From an uncultured Candidatus Melainabacteria bacterium (GTDB lineage: Bacteria; Cyanobacteriota; Vampirovibrionia; Gastranaerophilales; Gastranaerophilaceae): 6,255 bases of DNA. A program made the translations under genes and the position numbers. The stretch spans positions 1 to 6,255 of the forward strand of contig CAKVGS010000059.1 in the NCBI GenBank assembly GCA_934747335.1. Reading direction: 5' to 3'. The notes beneath the pieces were generated by a model. The model ran no database searches. It was not told the DNA's origin and saw only the letters and a program-made list of their open reading frames with translations. This document shows positions 1-4,843 of the stretch, in pieces; the first letter of the stretch is position 1; each line of letters begins with the position of its first letter.

Positions 1-2
1 AA

Positions 3-77
3 GAAAGAGAAAGAATTTTGATTATCGCTAACAATGTTAGATTGTTAGGTTCTAAAAGGGATGCAGAGCAACAATAA
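3..77 (+). CDS. C-terminal end of an upstream protein, possibly an OB-fold/SSB-like protein (partial)
   Basis: An open frame enters from the left edge and stops at TAA (75-77), giving 24 residues that end in IANNVRLLGSKRDAEQQ. The stop shares one base with the start of the next gene (TAATG), an arrangement typical of translational coupling, and this is the main reason to believe the frame is real. The pattern of a hydrophobic strand, then an N-N/D-V-x-x-L-G-S-K/R segment, resembles the last strand of the OB fold in single-stranded DNA-binding proteins. There is no acidic DDDxPF-type tail, so it would be an atypical or shortened member. The functional guess is weak because most of the gene lies outside the window. 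Confidence 0.5.
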   Translation, partial: ERERILIIANNVRLLGSKRDAEQQ

Positions 78-1381
78 TGATATTTTCTGATATTGTAGGA
101 ATAATTGCGGATGATTTGACGGGTGCAAACGATACAGCTTTGCAATTTCATTTGCGCGGTGCAAATACTAAAATACTCTTAGATAGTGAATGCATTCCGC
201 AAGATAAAGCAGATACAGAAGTTTGGGCATTATCGTCCGAATCAAGAAACGTTGAAGATTGGGAAGCTGTTTCAAGAGTAGAAAAAGCTGTTAGAGCTTT
301 TGTTGAAAACTTTTCTTTTGATTATTATTACAAAAAGATTGATTCAACAATTCGCGGTCATATCGCAAAAGAAACCTTAACAATGCTTCAAATTTTGGGT
401 TATGATGCGGCAATCATCATGCCTGCGTTTCCGCAAGAAGGCAGAATTACGGTAGGCGGTTATCATTTGCTTAAAGGAGTTCCGCTCGGCAGAACCGAAA
501 TGGCTATGGATCCGCATTCACCGATTTTGGAATCGCATGTTCCTACTCTTTTGATGTCACAGCTTGAAGATAAGCAAAAGAATTTGATTGGAACCATTGA
601 TTTAAAAACAGTAATGAACGGCGCAGGACCTATCTTGATTAAGATTAACGAATTGATTAAGGAAGGTAAAAAGCTTATCGTAGCTGACGCAACTTCAATT
701 ACCGATATTGAACAAATAGCATTGGCTATCAAAAAATGTGACAAGAAATTGCTTCCGACAGGAACGGCAGCCGGCGCTCAAGTTCTTGGTAAATTTTGGT
801 TATCGGGAATTGAAAAAGAGCATGAACCTTTGCATTTAGAAAAATTACCAAAATTTGTAGTTTCAGGTACTGCAACACAAATTACGGCAGAACAGATTGC
901 TAAACTTGAGCAGTCTGATGATATTGAAAATGTTAATTTCATTGCACTTGATGTTAAAGATATTTTAGCTGGTGTTACGGATGATATCGTTGATAGAATT
1001 TATAGAAATTTATCAAGCGGAATTACTGTTGTTGTACACACTTCACACTTAATTGCAAACTTTGACGGTTTCTCGGAGGATTCATTTAATGCAGAACTTA
1101 CAAAAGACAAATTAGCAATTAAAATTACTGATTATTTGGCTGATTTAACAGAAAAAGTGCTTGCAAAAATCAATGTAATCTTGATTACACTGGGTGGTGA
1201 AACATCTTACAAGTGCTGTAAAGCAATAAAATCAAATGAGCTTAAGCTTATAGATGAAGTAGCACCTGCGATTTCAATATGTTCTGATATTAACAAACGT
1301 TGGATTGTTACAAAATCAGGCAACTTAGGTAACACAAAAACTTTAATAGAAATCTTAAATTATTTTAAATACCATGAATAA
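77..1381 (+). CDS. Four-carbon acid sugar kinase (DUF1537 family; D-threonate/D-erythronate kinase type)
   Basis: This cytoplasmic kinase is predicted to phosphorylate the terminal hydroxyl of a C4 sugar acid with ATP. At 434 residues it is a full-length member. The N-terminal sugar-binding domain shows IIADDLTGANDT (9-20), KKIDSTIRGHI (86-96) and a long conserved stretch from PAFPQEGR (116-123) through TEMAMDP (140-146) to ESHV (152-155). The C-terminal nucleotide-binding domain starts near FVVSGTATQIT (about 256) and holds LGGETS (372-377) and KSGNLGN (413-419). Relatives usually have KSGGFG at the last site, so Asn replaces a Gly. The start fits the family N-terminus and overlaps the preceding stop by one base. 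The only purine-rich SD-like run (AAAAGGG, 54-60) is about 16 bases away, so coupling to the upstream gene probably drives initiation. The next gene, PdxA, overlaps it by 8 bases, which points to the DtnK-PdxA2 pathway. Whether the substrate is D-threonate, D-erythronate or L-threonate cannot be read from the sequence. Confidence 0.9.
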   Translation: MIFSDIVGIIADDLTGANDTALQFHLRGANTKILLDSECIPQDKADTEVWALSSESRNVEDWEAVSRVEKAVRAFVENFSFDYYYKKIDSTIRGHIAKETLTMLQILGYDAAIIMPAFPQEGRITVGGYHLLKGVPLGRTEMAMDPHSPILESHVPTLLMSQLEDKQKNLIGTIDLKTVMNGAGPILIKINELIKEGKKLIVADATSITDIEQIALAIKKCDKKLLPTGTAAGAQVLGKFWLSGIEKEHEPLHLEKLPKFVVSGTATQITAEQIAKLEQSDDIENVNFIALDVKDILAGVTDDIVDRIYRNLSSGITVVVHTSHLIANFDGFSEDSFNAELTKDKLAIKITDYLADLTEKVLAKINVILITLGGETSYKCCKAIKSNELKLIDEVAPAISICSDINKRWIVTKSGNLGNTKTLIEILNYFKYHE

Positions 1382-2318
1382 CTACTCAAATAAAATTGCA
1401 ATAACAACAGGCGACCCGAACGGAATTGGTGCTGAAATTACGATAAAAGCGTTAAATTTATTGAATTTACCGTCAAAGGATATTGTTATAATTTCAAATT
1501 CTAAAATTTTGAATGCGTATTCAAACGCAGGTTTTTTAAAAAATAATTATGAAATTATAGAAATTGATTATTCGGAAAAAGTTGTTCCAGGAGAAGTTTC
1601 AGCAAGCGCGGGTGACTTCGCGTTTAGAGCGTTAGAAAAAGCTTGCGAAATTAAACCTAAGTTTATTGTAACGGCTCCGACTTCAAAGGAAGCAATGCAT
1701 CTTGCAGGACATAATTTTAACGGGCAAACAGAGGTTTTAGAAAATTTCTTGGCACACAAAGGGCAAAAGGCTGAAATGCTATTTGTATCAAGGGATTTTA
1801 GAGTTTTATTATTAACAAGACATTGTGCTTTAAAAGATGTGAGCGATTGTCTTACAAAAGAAGTTATTTTGGAAAAGGTTGAAAGATTAAGAAGCTATTT
1901 TCAAAACAAATTGCTTATTAAAAAACCATCATTTGCGCTATGTGCTTTAAATCCTCATGCCGGTGAAAATGGAATAATTGGAACTGAAGAGGATGAAATA
2001 ATCATTCCTGCAATTGAGGCTGTTCGTAATCGTGGAATAAATATTACAAACCCATTGCCTGCTGATACTTTGTTTATTGGCGGAGTACAAAATTATTTGA
2101 GGGGTGAAAAATCACCTTATGATTGTTATATTGCTTGTTACCACGACCAAGGTTTAATTCCTATAAAAGCCGTAGCCTCAGAAAAAACTGTAAACATGAC
2201 AATTGGACTGGATATTATAAGAACATCACCTAGTCATGGGACAGCATTTGATATTGCAGGTAAAAATATTGCAAATCCTGAATCAATGATGGAAGCTATA
2301 AAGTATTGCTTATATTAA
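1374..2318 (+). CDS. pdxA: PdxA-family dehydrogenase, probably PdxA2-type 4-phospho-D-threonate dehydrogenase
   Basis: This NAD-dependent, metal-dependent enzyme oxidises and decarboxylates a 4-phosphorylated C4 hydroxy acid. In vitamin B6 synthesis the substrate is 4-hydroxythreonine 4-phosphate; in the PdxA2 branch it is 4-phospho-D-threonate, giving dihydroxyacetone phosphate and CO2. Visible motifs are TTGDPNGIGAEI (11-22), TAPTSKEA (100-107), and the three expected metal ligands: H150 in LTRHCALKDVSD, H195 in LNPHAGENG and H257 in CYHDQGLIPIK. The C-terminal signature TIGLDIIRTSPSHGTAFDIAG (276-296) is intact. The family loop GHTE reads GQTE here: Q118 is codon CAA at 1725-1727. The length of 314 residues is slightly under E. 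coli PdxA (about 329). The 8-base overlap with the kinase and the absence of an SD sequence suggest coupled translation. The kinase neighbour favours sugar-acid catabolism over B6 synthesis, but a B6 role is not excluded. Confidence 0.9.
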   Translation: MNNYSNKIAITTGDPNGIGAEITIKALNLLNLPSKDIVIISNSKILNAYSNAGFLKNNYEIIEIDYSEKVVPGEVSASAGDFAFRALEKACEIKPKFIVTAPTSKEAMHLAGHNFNGQTEVLENFLAHKGQKAEMLFVSRDFRVLLLTRHCALKDVSDCLTKEVILEKVERLRSYFQNKLLIKKPSFALCALNPHAGENGIIGTEEDEIIIPAIEAVRNRGINITNPLPADTLFIGGVQNYLRGEKSPYDCYIACYHDQGLIPIKAVASEKTVNMTIGLDIIRTSPSHGTAFDIAGKNIANPESMMEAIKYCLY

Positions 2319-2349
2319 TTTATTTGATGAAAAATTTTCTAGTCCGTGT

Positions 2350-2355
2350 TAATAT
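2350..2355 (+). promoter_or_regulatory. Possible -10 element for a leaderless glycosyltransferase transcript
   Basis: TAATAT lies six bases before the ATG at 2362 and fits the TANNNT core of a -10 box. Transcription starting at the usual distance would begin at or next to the A of the start codon. No SD-like purine run precedes this ATG, so a leaderless mRNA would explain initiation. There is no convincing -35: TTGATG at 2324-2329 is 20 bases away, which is too far. In AT-rich DNA such a match arises easily by chance, so this is a weak call. Confidence 0.2.
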
Positions 2356-2361
2356 GTGTCT

Positions 2362-3291
2362 ATGAAAAAGATAAGTATTGTAACATCATGTTTTAACGAA
2401 GAAGATAATATTACTTTGCTTTATAAAAAGCTTAAAGATATTATCGAAAAATTGAATTCTAGATACAATTTTGAAATTATTTTTATTGATAACGCGTCTA
2501 CTGATTTTACGCAAGATGAGTTACGCAAGATTGCGGATGAAGATAAAAATGTAAAATTGATTCTTAATTCAAGAAATTTTGGTAACATTAAATCGCCATA
2601 CTACGCAATATGCCAAGCGACAGGCGATGCAATAATATATTTAGCATCAGATTTGCAAGACCCGCCTGAGCTTATTTATGATTTTATTGAAAATTGGGAA
2701 AAAGGTTGCGAAGTTGTAATTGCCCGCAAATATGACAGCCAAAAGTTCAAGTTCTTGGATGTTATGAGAAAATTCTATTATTATGCGCTAGATAAATTAA
2801 AAGATGAAGGTACTAAACTTGTTTACAATTACAAAGGTTTTGGACTGTACGACAAAAAAGTAATTGAAAAAATTAAAGAGGTTGAAGACCCGTATCCTTA
2901 TTTTAGAGGCGCTGTTTTAGATTTAGGTTATAGAATGAAGATTATAGACTTCGATCAGCCTGAAAGAAAAAACGGTGTTGATAAGCAAAATTTGTTTACG
3001 CTCTGGGATAATGGAATGCTTGGGCTTACGCGAACAACAAAAGTTCCTATTCATTTTATTACAATGATTGGATTTTTTGGTACGTTAATAACATTGGCGT
3101 TAGTAGTTTTAAGCTTAGTTTGTTATGTCGGATATATAAATTTTATTATTCCTAAAAAAATGCTTTCTTTGTATCTTTTAATGTTTATACAAATTTTGAG
3201 CGTTGGAATGATTGGTGAGTATTTGATTATGCTTTGCAGGTTTGCAGAGAAGAAACCTCTTGTTATTGAACAAGAAAGGGTTAATTTTTAA
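2362..3291 (+). CDS. Family 2 glycosyltransferase, DPM1/GtrB-like, membrane-anchored
   Basis: The gene encodes a polyprenyl-phosphate sugar transferase-type enzyme expected at the inner face of the cytoplasmic membrane. It would load a sugar onto a lipid carrier for later use in cell-surface glycans. From the ATG at 2362 it has 309 residues. The GT-A domain begins with ISIVTSCFNEEDN (4-16), followed by IDNASTD (42-48) and the nucleotide/metal motif SDLQDPPE (96-103), with FRGAVLDLGY (181-190) further on. Two hydrophobic helices follow at about 229-257 and 267-291, the usual two-helix tail of GtrB/DPM-like proteins. A GTG at 2356 is in frame and would add two residues; I prefer ATG 2362 because MKKISIVTSCFNEE is the standard N-terminus. 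There is no SD at either start. The gene follows pdxA by 43 bases on the same strand, but no functional link to the sugar-acid genes is evident. Donor sugar and acceptor cannot be assigned. Confidence 0.88.
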   Translation: MKKISIVTSCFNEEDNITLLYKKLKDIIEKLNSRYNFEIIFIDNASTDFTQDELRKIADEDKNVKLILNSRNFGNIKSPYYAICQATGDAIIYLASDLQDPPELIYDFIENWEKGCEVVIARKYDSQKFKFLDVMRKFYYYALDKLKDEGTKLVYNYKGFGLYDKKVIEKIKEVEDPYPYFRGAVLDLGYRMKIIDFDQPERKNGVDKQNLFTLWDNGMLGLTRTTKVPIHFITMIGFFGTLITLALVVLSLVCYVGYINFIIPKKMLSLYLLMFIQILSVGMIGEYLIMLCRFAEKKPLVIEQERVNF

Positions 3292-3350
3292 ACGCCTATA
3301 AGCGTTACAAAATAATTTCTTTTTATTATTTTTATAGTTTTTTATAAAAT

Positions 3351-3397
3351 GTTCTTTTCTTTCTCTTTTTATCGCAAAAAAAGAGAAAGAAAAGAAC
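3351..3397. terminator. 20-bp perfect hairpin between convergent genes, possible bidirectional terminator
   Basis: The arms 3351-3370 and 3378-3397 are perfectly complementary over 20 bp around the 7-base loop ATCGCAA (3371-3377). The left arm is all pyrimidine apart from its first G, and the right arm all purine apart from its last C. The hairpin sits 60 bases after the glycosyltransferase stop and faces the 3' end of the unknown gene, a good place to stop transcription from both sides. It lacks a classic GC-rich stem followed by a U-tract, so termination is an inference from position and stability. Confidence 0.45.
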
Positions 3398-3535
3398 GAA
3401 AAGAAAGAGAAAACGCGCTACCGCTCTCTACGCTCTTACGAGCGTTTGATAAAATGGATGTAGCAGGCTGAGCCTGCACTCTTACGCTCACTATCGCAGC
3501 TAATCGCTGCACGTTCGCGGCGTGATTGTCGTTCA
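3351..3535 (+). repeat. 185-base structured repeat, copy 1 (inverted partner at 5981-6165)
   Basis: This element matches the reverse complement of 5981-6165 over the same length of 185 bases, at roughly 90% identity by eye. It begins with a long pyrimidine/purine hairpin (3351-3397) and a purine run (3398-3414). Three GC-rich mini-hairpins follow: CGCTC/GAGCG (3431-3444), GCAGGC/GCCTGC (3463-3477) and GCAGC/GCTGC (3496-3510). Differences between the copies near the second hairpin fall in its loop (TGA versus AGA) and leave the stem intact, while the other two are identical. It lies between the convergent ends of the glycosyltransferase and the unknown gene. Open frames crossing it are not believable genes. 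It is likely a dispersed non-coding repeat family of this genome. Confidence 0.85.
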
Positions 3536-3546
3536 ATAGTTGGTAG

Positions 3547-3564
3547 GGTGCAATTTTTTGCACC
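3547..3564. terminator. Small hairpin just past the end of the unknown - strand gene
   Basis: GGTGCAA (3547-3553) pairs with TTGCACC (3558-3564) around a TTTT loop. It lies 17 bases beyond the stop of the - strand gene that ends at 3581, so it may form the 3' end of that transcript. No U-run follows the stem on the - strand, so it is a weak terminator candidate or only an RNA-stabilising stem. Confidence 0.35.
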
Positions 3565-3580
3565 ATTAACAATAGTTTAT

Positions 3581-4105
3581 CTAACTCCAAATAGAATTTT
3601 GAACATGTTCAGCTAAATTCAATTGATTTTGCCAATTGCCTTTTTCTAACGCATAATCAAATGCTGTCATGTATGCAGAATATTCACGATTTGAATTTGC
3701 AGTTTTTGCCATTTTTAAATCTGACATATCTGTATAAAATTTCTTTGCTTCTGCTTTTTGTGCTTCATCATCAATATCAGAATACTTATTAACACCAAAT
3801 TTACTCAACAATCCGTAATATTGTTTCTGAACGCCTTTCAATCGAGCCTTTAAAGCTTCACCAGTTGCCTTTAAGTAATCTATCTTTTCATTATTTTCAG
3901 CAATTAATTTATCATAATAATTTACAAGTCTTTGAGGATGTTCTGTTAAATTATTGTTCACGCCGAACAAGTCATTTTTATCAACCTTAACTCTTTTACC
4001 GTCAATTTCTACAAACCATTCGCCATTAGAAGCTTTAGTTGCCGGTAAATACTGACCGTTAACCCAAACTTTTGCTTGTTCAGAATTGTTGGTTACTAAT
4101 GACAT
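3581..4105 (-). CDS. Hypothetical protein, 174 residues, divergent from flagellin
   Basis: I do not recognise this protein. It is credible as a gene because it is long, has its own SD sequence (AGAGGA, seven bases before ATG) and has a normal soluble-protein composition. Residues 11-46 (VWVNGQYLPATKASNGEW, then FVEIDGKRVKVDKNDLF) look like a small beta-rich, perhaps SH3-like module. Residues 58-104 are charged and helical with likely coiled-coil character, and 113-133 and 140-171 are predicted helical by eye. It has no signal peptide, no membrane segment and no cysteine. Its only close neighbour within the repeat-bounded segment is the divergent flagellin gene, 738 bases away. A flagellum-related role (for example secreted or chaperone-like) is possible, but location is the only support. 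It does not look like FliS or FliW. Confidence 0.75.
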   Translation of the reverse strand: MSLVTNNSEQAKVWVNGQYLPATKASNGEWFVEIDGKRVKVDKNDLFGVNNNLTEHPQRLVNYYDKLIAENNEKIDYLKATGEALKARLKGVQKQYYGLLSKFGVNKYSDIDDEAQKAEAKKFYTDMSDLKMAKTANSNREYSAYMTAFDYALEKGNWQNQLNLAEHVQNSIWS

Positions 4106-4112
4106 AGTTCTA

Positions 4113-4118
4113 TCCTCT
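4113..4118 (-). promoter_or_regulatory. Ribosome binding site of the unknown gene
   Basis: On the - strand the sequence reads AGAGGA, followed by seven bases and then ATG (4105-4103). It is a moderate SD match at good spacing and supports this start codon. It contrasts with the SD-poor genes in the left half of the window. Confidence 0.6.
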
Positions 4119-4242
4119 TATATATATAAAGTTTAAATACTCTAAAAAATTGCTTTTTTTAATATAAACTATTAAGAAATTTTAACTTCTTTAAAGATTT
4201 GTAAAAAAATGAGAAGAAACAGTTTACTTTTGTTATATAGTG

Positions 4243-4272
4243 TTGCAATAATGTTATTGTAAGAAGTATATA
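4243..4272 (+). promoter_or_regulatory. Weak sigma-70-like promoter candidate toward flagellin
   Basis: TTGCAA (4243-4248) and TATATA (4267-4272) are separated by 18 bases on the + strand, directly after the AT-rich divergent promoter zone. Each hexamer matches consensus only in part. If used, the flagellin mRNA would carry a leader of about 560 bases. I found no sigma-28 (TAAA-N15-GCCGATAA) or proper sigma-54 (GG-N10-GC) site ahead of flagellin. Confidence 0.25.
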
Positions 4273-4454
4273 TCACAAATCTAAAGCGTAAATACATGGA
4301 ATGTATGTTTTGAGTAAGTGGTGCAAGCAAAGGATGCGGGCAAGCTTATGATAAATATGTGGAAAATCGTTTAATAGGCAAAGGGTAACGCTTGCTATTT
4401 GAAGGTGTATGCGAGAAGTCAAGAAGTGAACAGGTGAATGCCCTTGCGGGAAAA

Positions 4455-4488
4455 CACCTCACCCTAGCCCTCTCCTATAAGGAGAGGG
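4455..4488. repeat. Short palindromic repeat of the CACCTCACCCTAGCCCTCTCC type
   Basis: The segment begins CACCTCACCCTAGCCC and ends in a 9-bp hairpin: CCCTCTCCT (4468-4476) pairs with AGGAGAGGG (4480-4488) around ATA. Sequences of this type recur as small intergenic repeats in many bacterial genomes, so this is a dispersed palindromic repeat and not a local invention. It is followed at once by a second hairpin. Confidence 0.7.
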
Positions 4489-4490
4489 AA

Positions 4491-4511
4491 TAACCAAGAA
4501 TTGCTTGGTTA
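4491..4511. repeat. 8-bp hairpin adjoining the palindromic repeat
   Basis: TAACCAAG (4491-4498) pairs perfectly with CTTGGTTA (4504-4511) around the 5-base loop AATTG. It sits two bases past the preceding hairpin, so the two may belong to one composite element. The following AAAATTAAC gives no U-tract on the + strand. Confidence 0.5.
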
Positions 4512-4536
4512 AAATTAACTTCAAAGTACATATCAA

Positions 4537-4635
4537 TGGATTGCCACGAGAAGCGTAGCTTCTCTCGCAATGACAAAATGAAAACGCCAAGTCATTGCGA
4601 GGAGCAACTACAAAAATTAGCGACGAAGCAATCCA
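4537..4635. repeat. 99-base paired palindromic repeat (GTCATTGCGAGGAGC family), MITE-like
   Basis: Two oppositely oriented units make a larger inverted repeat. The left unit (4537-4574) begins TGGATTGC and ends CGCAATGAC. The right unit (4591-4635) begins GTCATTGCGAGGAGC and ends GCAATCCA, its reverse complement at both ends. The left unit has an internal hairpin, GAGAAGC/GCTTCTC (4548-4564). The right unit has an AT-rich insert (about 4605-4619) where the common form reads straight from GGAGC into GCGACGAAGCAATC. This family is widespread in bacterial intergenic DNA. No transposase is present, so any mobility would be in trans. Confidence 0.7.
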
Positions 4636-4659
4636 CCCAAAAAAAGAAAGAGAGTATAA

Positions 4660-4682
4660 AAGCCGTGAGTTTTCACAGGCTT
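4660..4682 (+). promoter_or_regulatory. Leader hairpin A upstream of flagellin
   Basis: AAGCCGTGA (4660-4668) pairs with TCAC (4673-4676) and GGCTT (4678-4682), with one bulged A at 4677 and the loop GTTT. It is the first of three consecutive stems in the flagellin leader. Its TCACAGG strand (4673-4679) recurs at 4716-4722 in the third stem, so alternative pairings are conceivable. Confidence 0.35.
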
Positions 4683-4689
4683 AGTCGGG

Positions 4690-4740
4690 CTGAATTGAAT
4701 TCTGATTTAATTCAGTCACAGGAGAAACTGTGCTTTTTTT
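4690..4740 (+). terminator. Tandem hairpin with U-tract upstream of flagellin (attenuator or end of an upstream RNA)
   Basis: The first stem is CTGAATTGAAT (4690-4700) with ATTTAATTCAG (4705-4715), 11 bp including one G-U pair, loop TCTG. It is followed directly by CACAG (4717-4721) with CTGTG (4728-4732), loop GAGAAA, then CTTTTTTT (4733-4740). A stem next to a seven-T run is the form of an intrinsic terminator acting on + strand transcripts. It ends about 100 bases before the flagellin ATG. It could attenuate flagellin transcription, end a small RNA made from the leader, or insulate flagellin with a promoter that I could not identify after it. The last stem is short, so strength is uncertain. 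Confidence 0.5.
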
Positions 4741-4744
4741 AGGA

Positions 4745-4756
4745 GTACAGGGATTA
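4745..4756 (+). promoter_or_regulatory. CsrA-like binding site in the flagellin leader
   Basis: GTACAGGGATTA matches the CsrA/RsmA RNA consensus RUACARGGAUGU at 10 of 12 positions, including the essential GGA (4751-4753). It lies about 90 bases before the start codon and just after the U-tract hairpin. It is not clearly held in a hairpin loop. CsrA control of flagellin leaders is established in Bacillus subtilis (hag) and Campylobacter (flaA); its presence in this organism is inferred. Confidence 0.4.
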
Positions 4757-4786
4757 ATAAAAATAAAAAACGAGTAACATAGAAGG

Positions 4787-4805
4787 CTGTGCAAGGAAAG
4801 CGCAG
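4787..4805 (+). promoter_or_regulatory. Hairpin presenting GGA in its loop, second CsrA-like site
   Basis: CTGTGC (4787-4792) pairs with GCGCAG (4800-4805), one G-U pair included, around the loop AAGGAAA. The exposed GGA (4795-4797) is the typical way a CsrA dimer contacts RNA. The GGA of the ribosome binding site (4832-4834) is 37 bases further on, a spacing that could let one dimer bridge both. Confidence 0.4.
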
Positions 4806-4828
4806 TAAAGTACGTATCGAGAGAAGAG

Positions 4829-4835
4829 AAAGGAG
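4829..4835 (+). promoter_or_regulatory. Strong ribosome binding site of flagellin
   Basis: AAAGGAG is followed by eight bases and ATG at 4844. It is by far the best SD match in the window and fixes the flagellin start. It contains a GGA that could also serve as a CsrA contact. Confidence 0.8.
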
Positions 4836-4843
4836 ATCCAACT

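Larger units (their letters stand above)
4106..4843. other. 738-base intergenic region between divergent genes, holding flagellin leader and short repeats
   Basis: No believable gene lies here. Bases 4106-4280 are very AT-rich and should contain the promoters for both directions. Bases 4281-4454 have a more mixed composition with small foldable segments, such as AATAG/CTATT at 4373-4399 with a bulge, and AGGTG/CACCT at 4432-4459 enclosing CCC/GGG. Bases 4455-4635 are a string of short palindromic repeats. Bases 4651-4740 fold into three successive hairpins, the last with a U-tract. Bases 4741-4843 are the proximal flagellin leader. A frame at 4536-4742 only crosses these repeats and is not a gene. 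Confidence 0.7.

Noticed and set aside
1..20. Purine-rich start of window as the end of another 185-base repeat copy
   Set aside because: Only a low-complexity A/G run matches, and the bases fit a coding frame that ends at 77.
463..744. Antisense frame in the kinase gene (and a similar one at 1568-1759 in pdxA)
   Set aside because: These are shadows of well-supported genes on the other strand.
3369..3590. 73-residue frame on the - strand crossing repeat copy 1
   Set aside because: It is made mostly of the 185-base repeat. A similar peptide (VQRLAAI...PATS) appears from copy 2 on the other strand, so it is a translated repeat.
4312..4400. c-di-GMP riboswitch suspected because of GGCAAAGGGTAACGC-like text
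   Set aside because: The conserved GEMM core (GGGCAAACC and GACGCAAAGCC) and its stems are not present.
4720..4734. Sigma-54-like GG...GC pair in the flagellin leader
   Set aside because: The gap between GG and GC is 9 bases where 10 is required, and the site lies within the hairpin stem.
4536..4742. 68-residue frame upstream of flagellin
   Set aside because: It begins in the palindromic element and ends in the terminator-like hairpin; its composition reflects the repeats.
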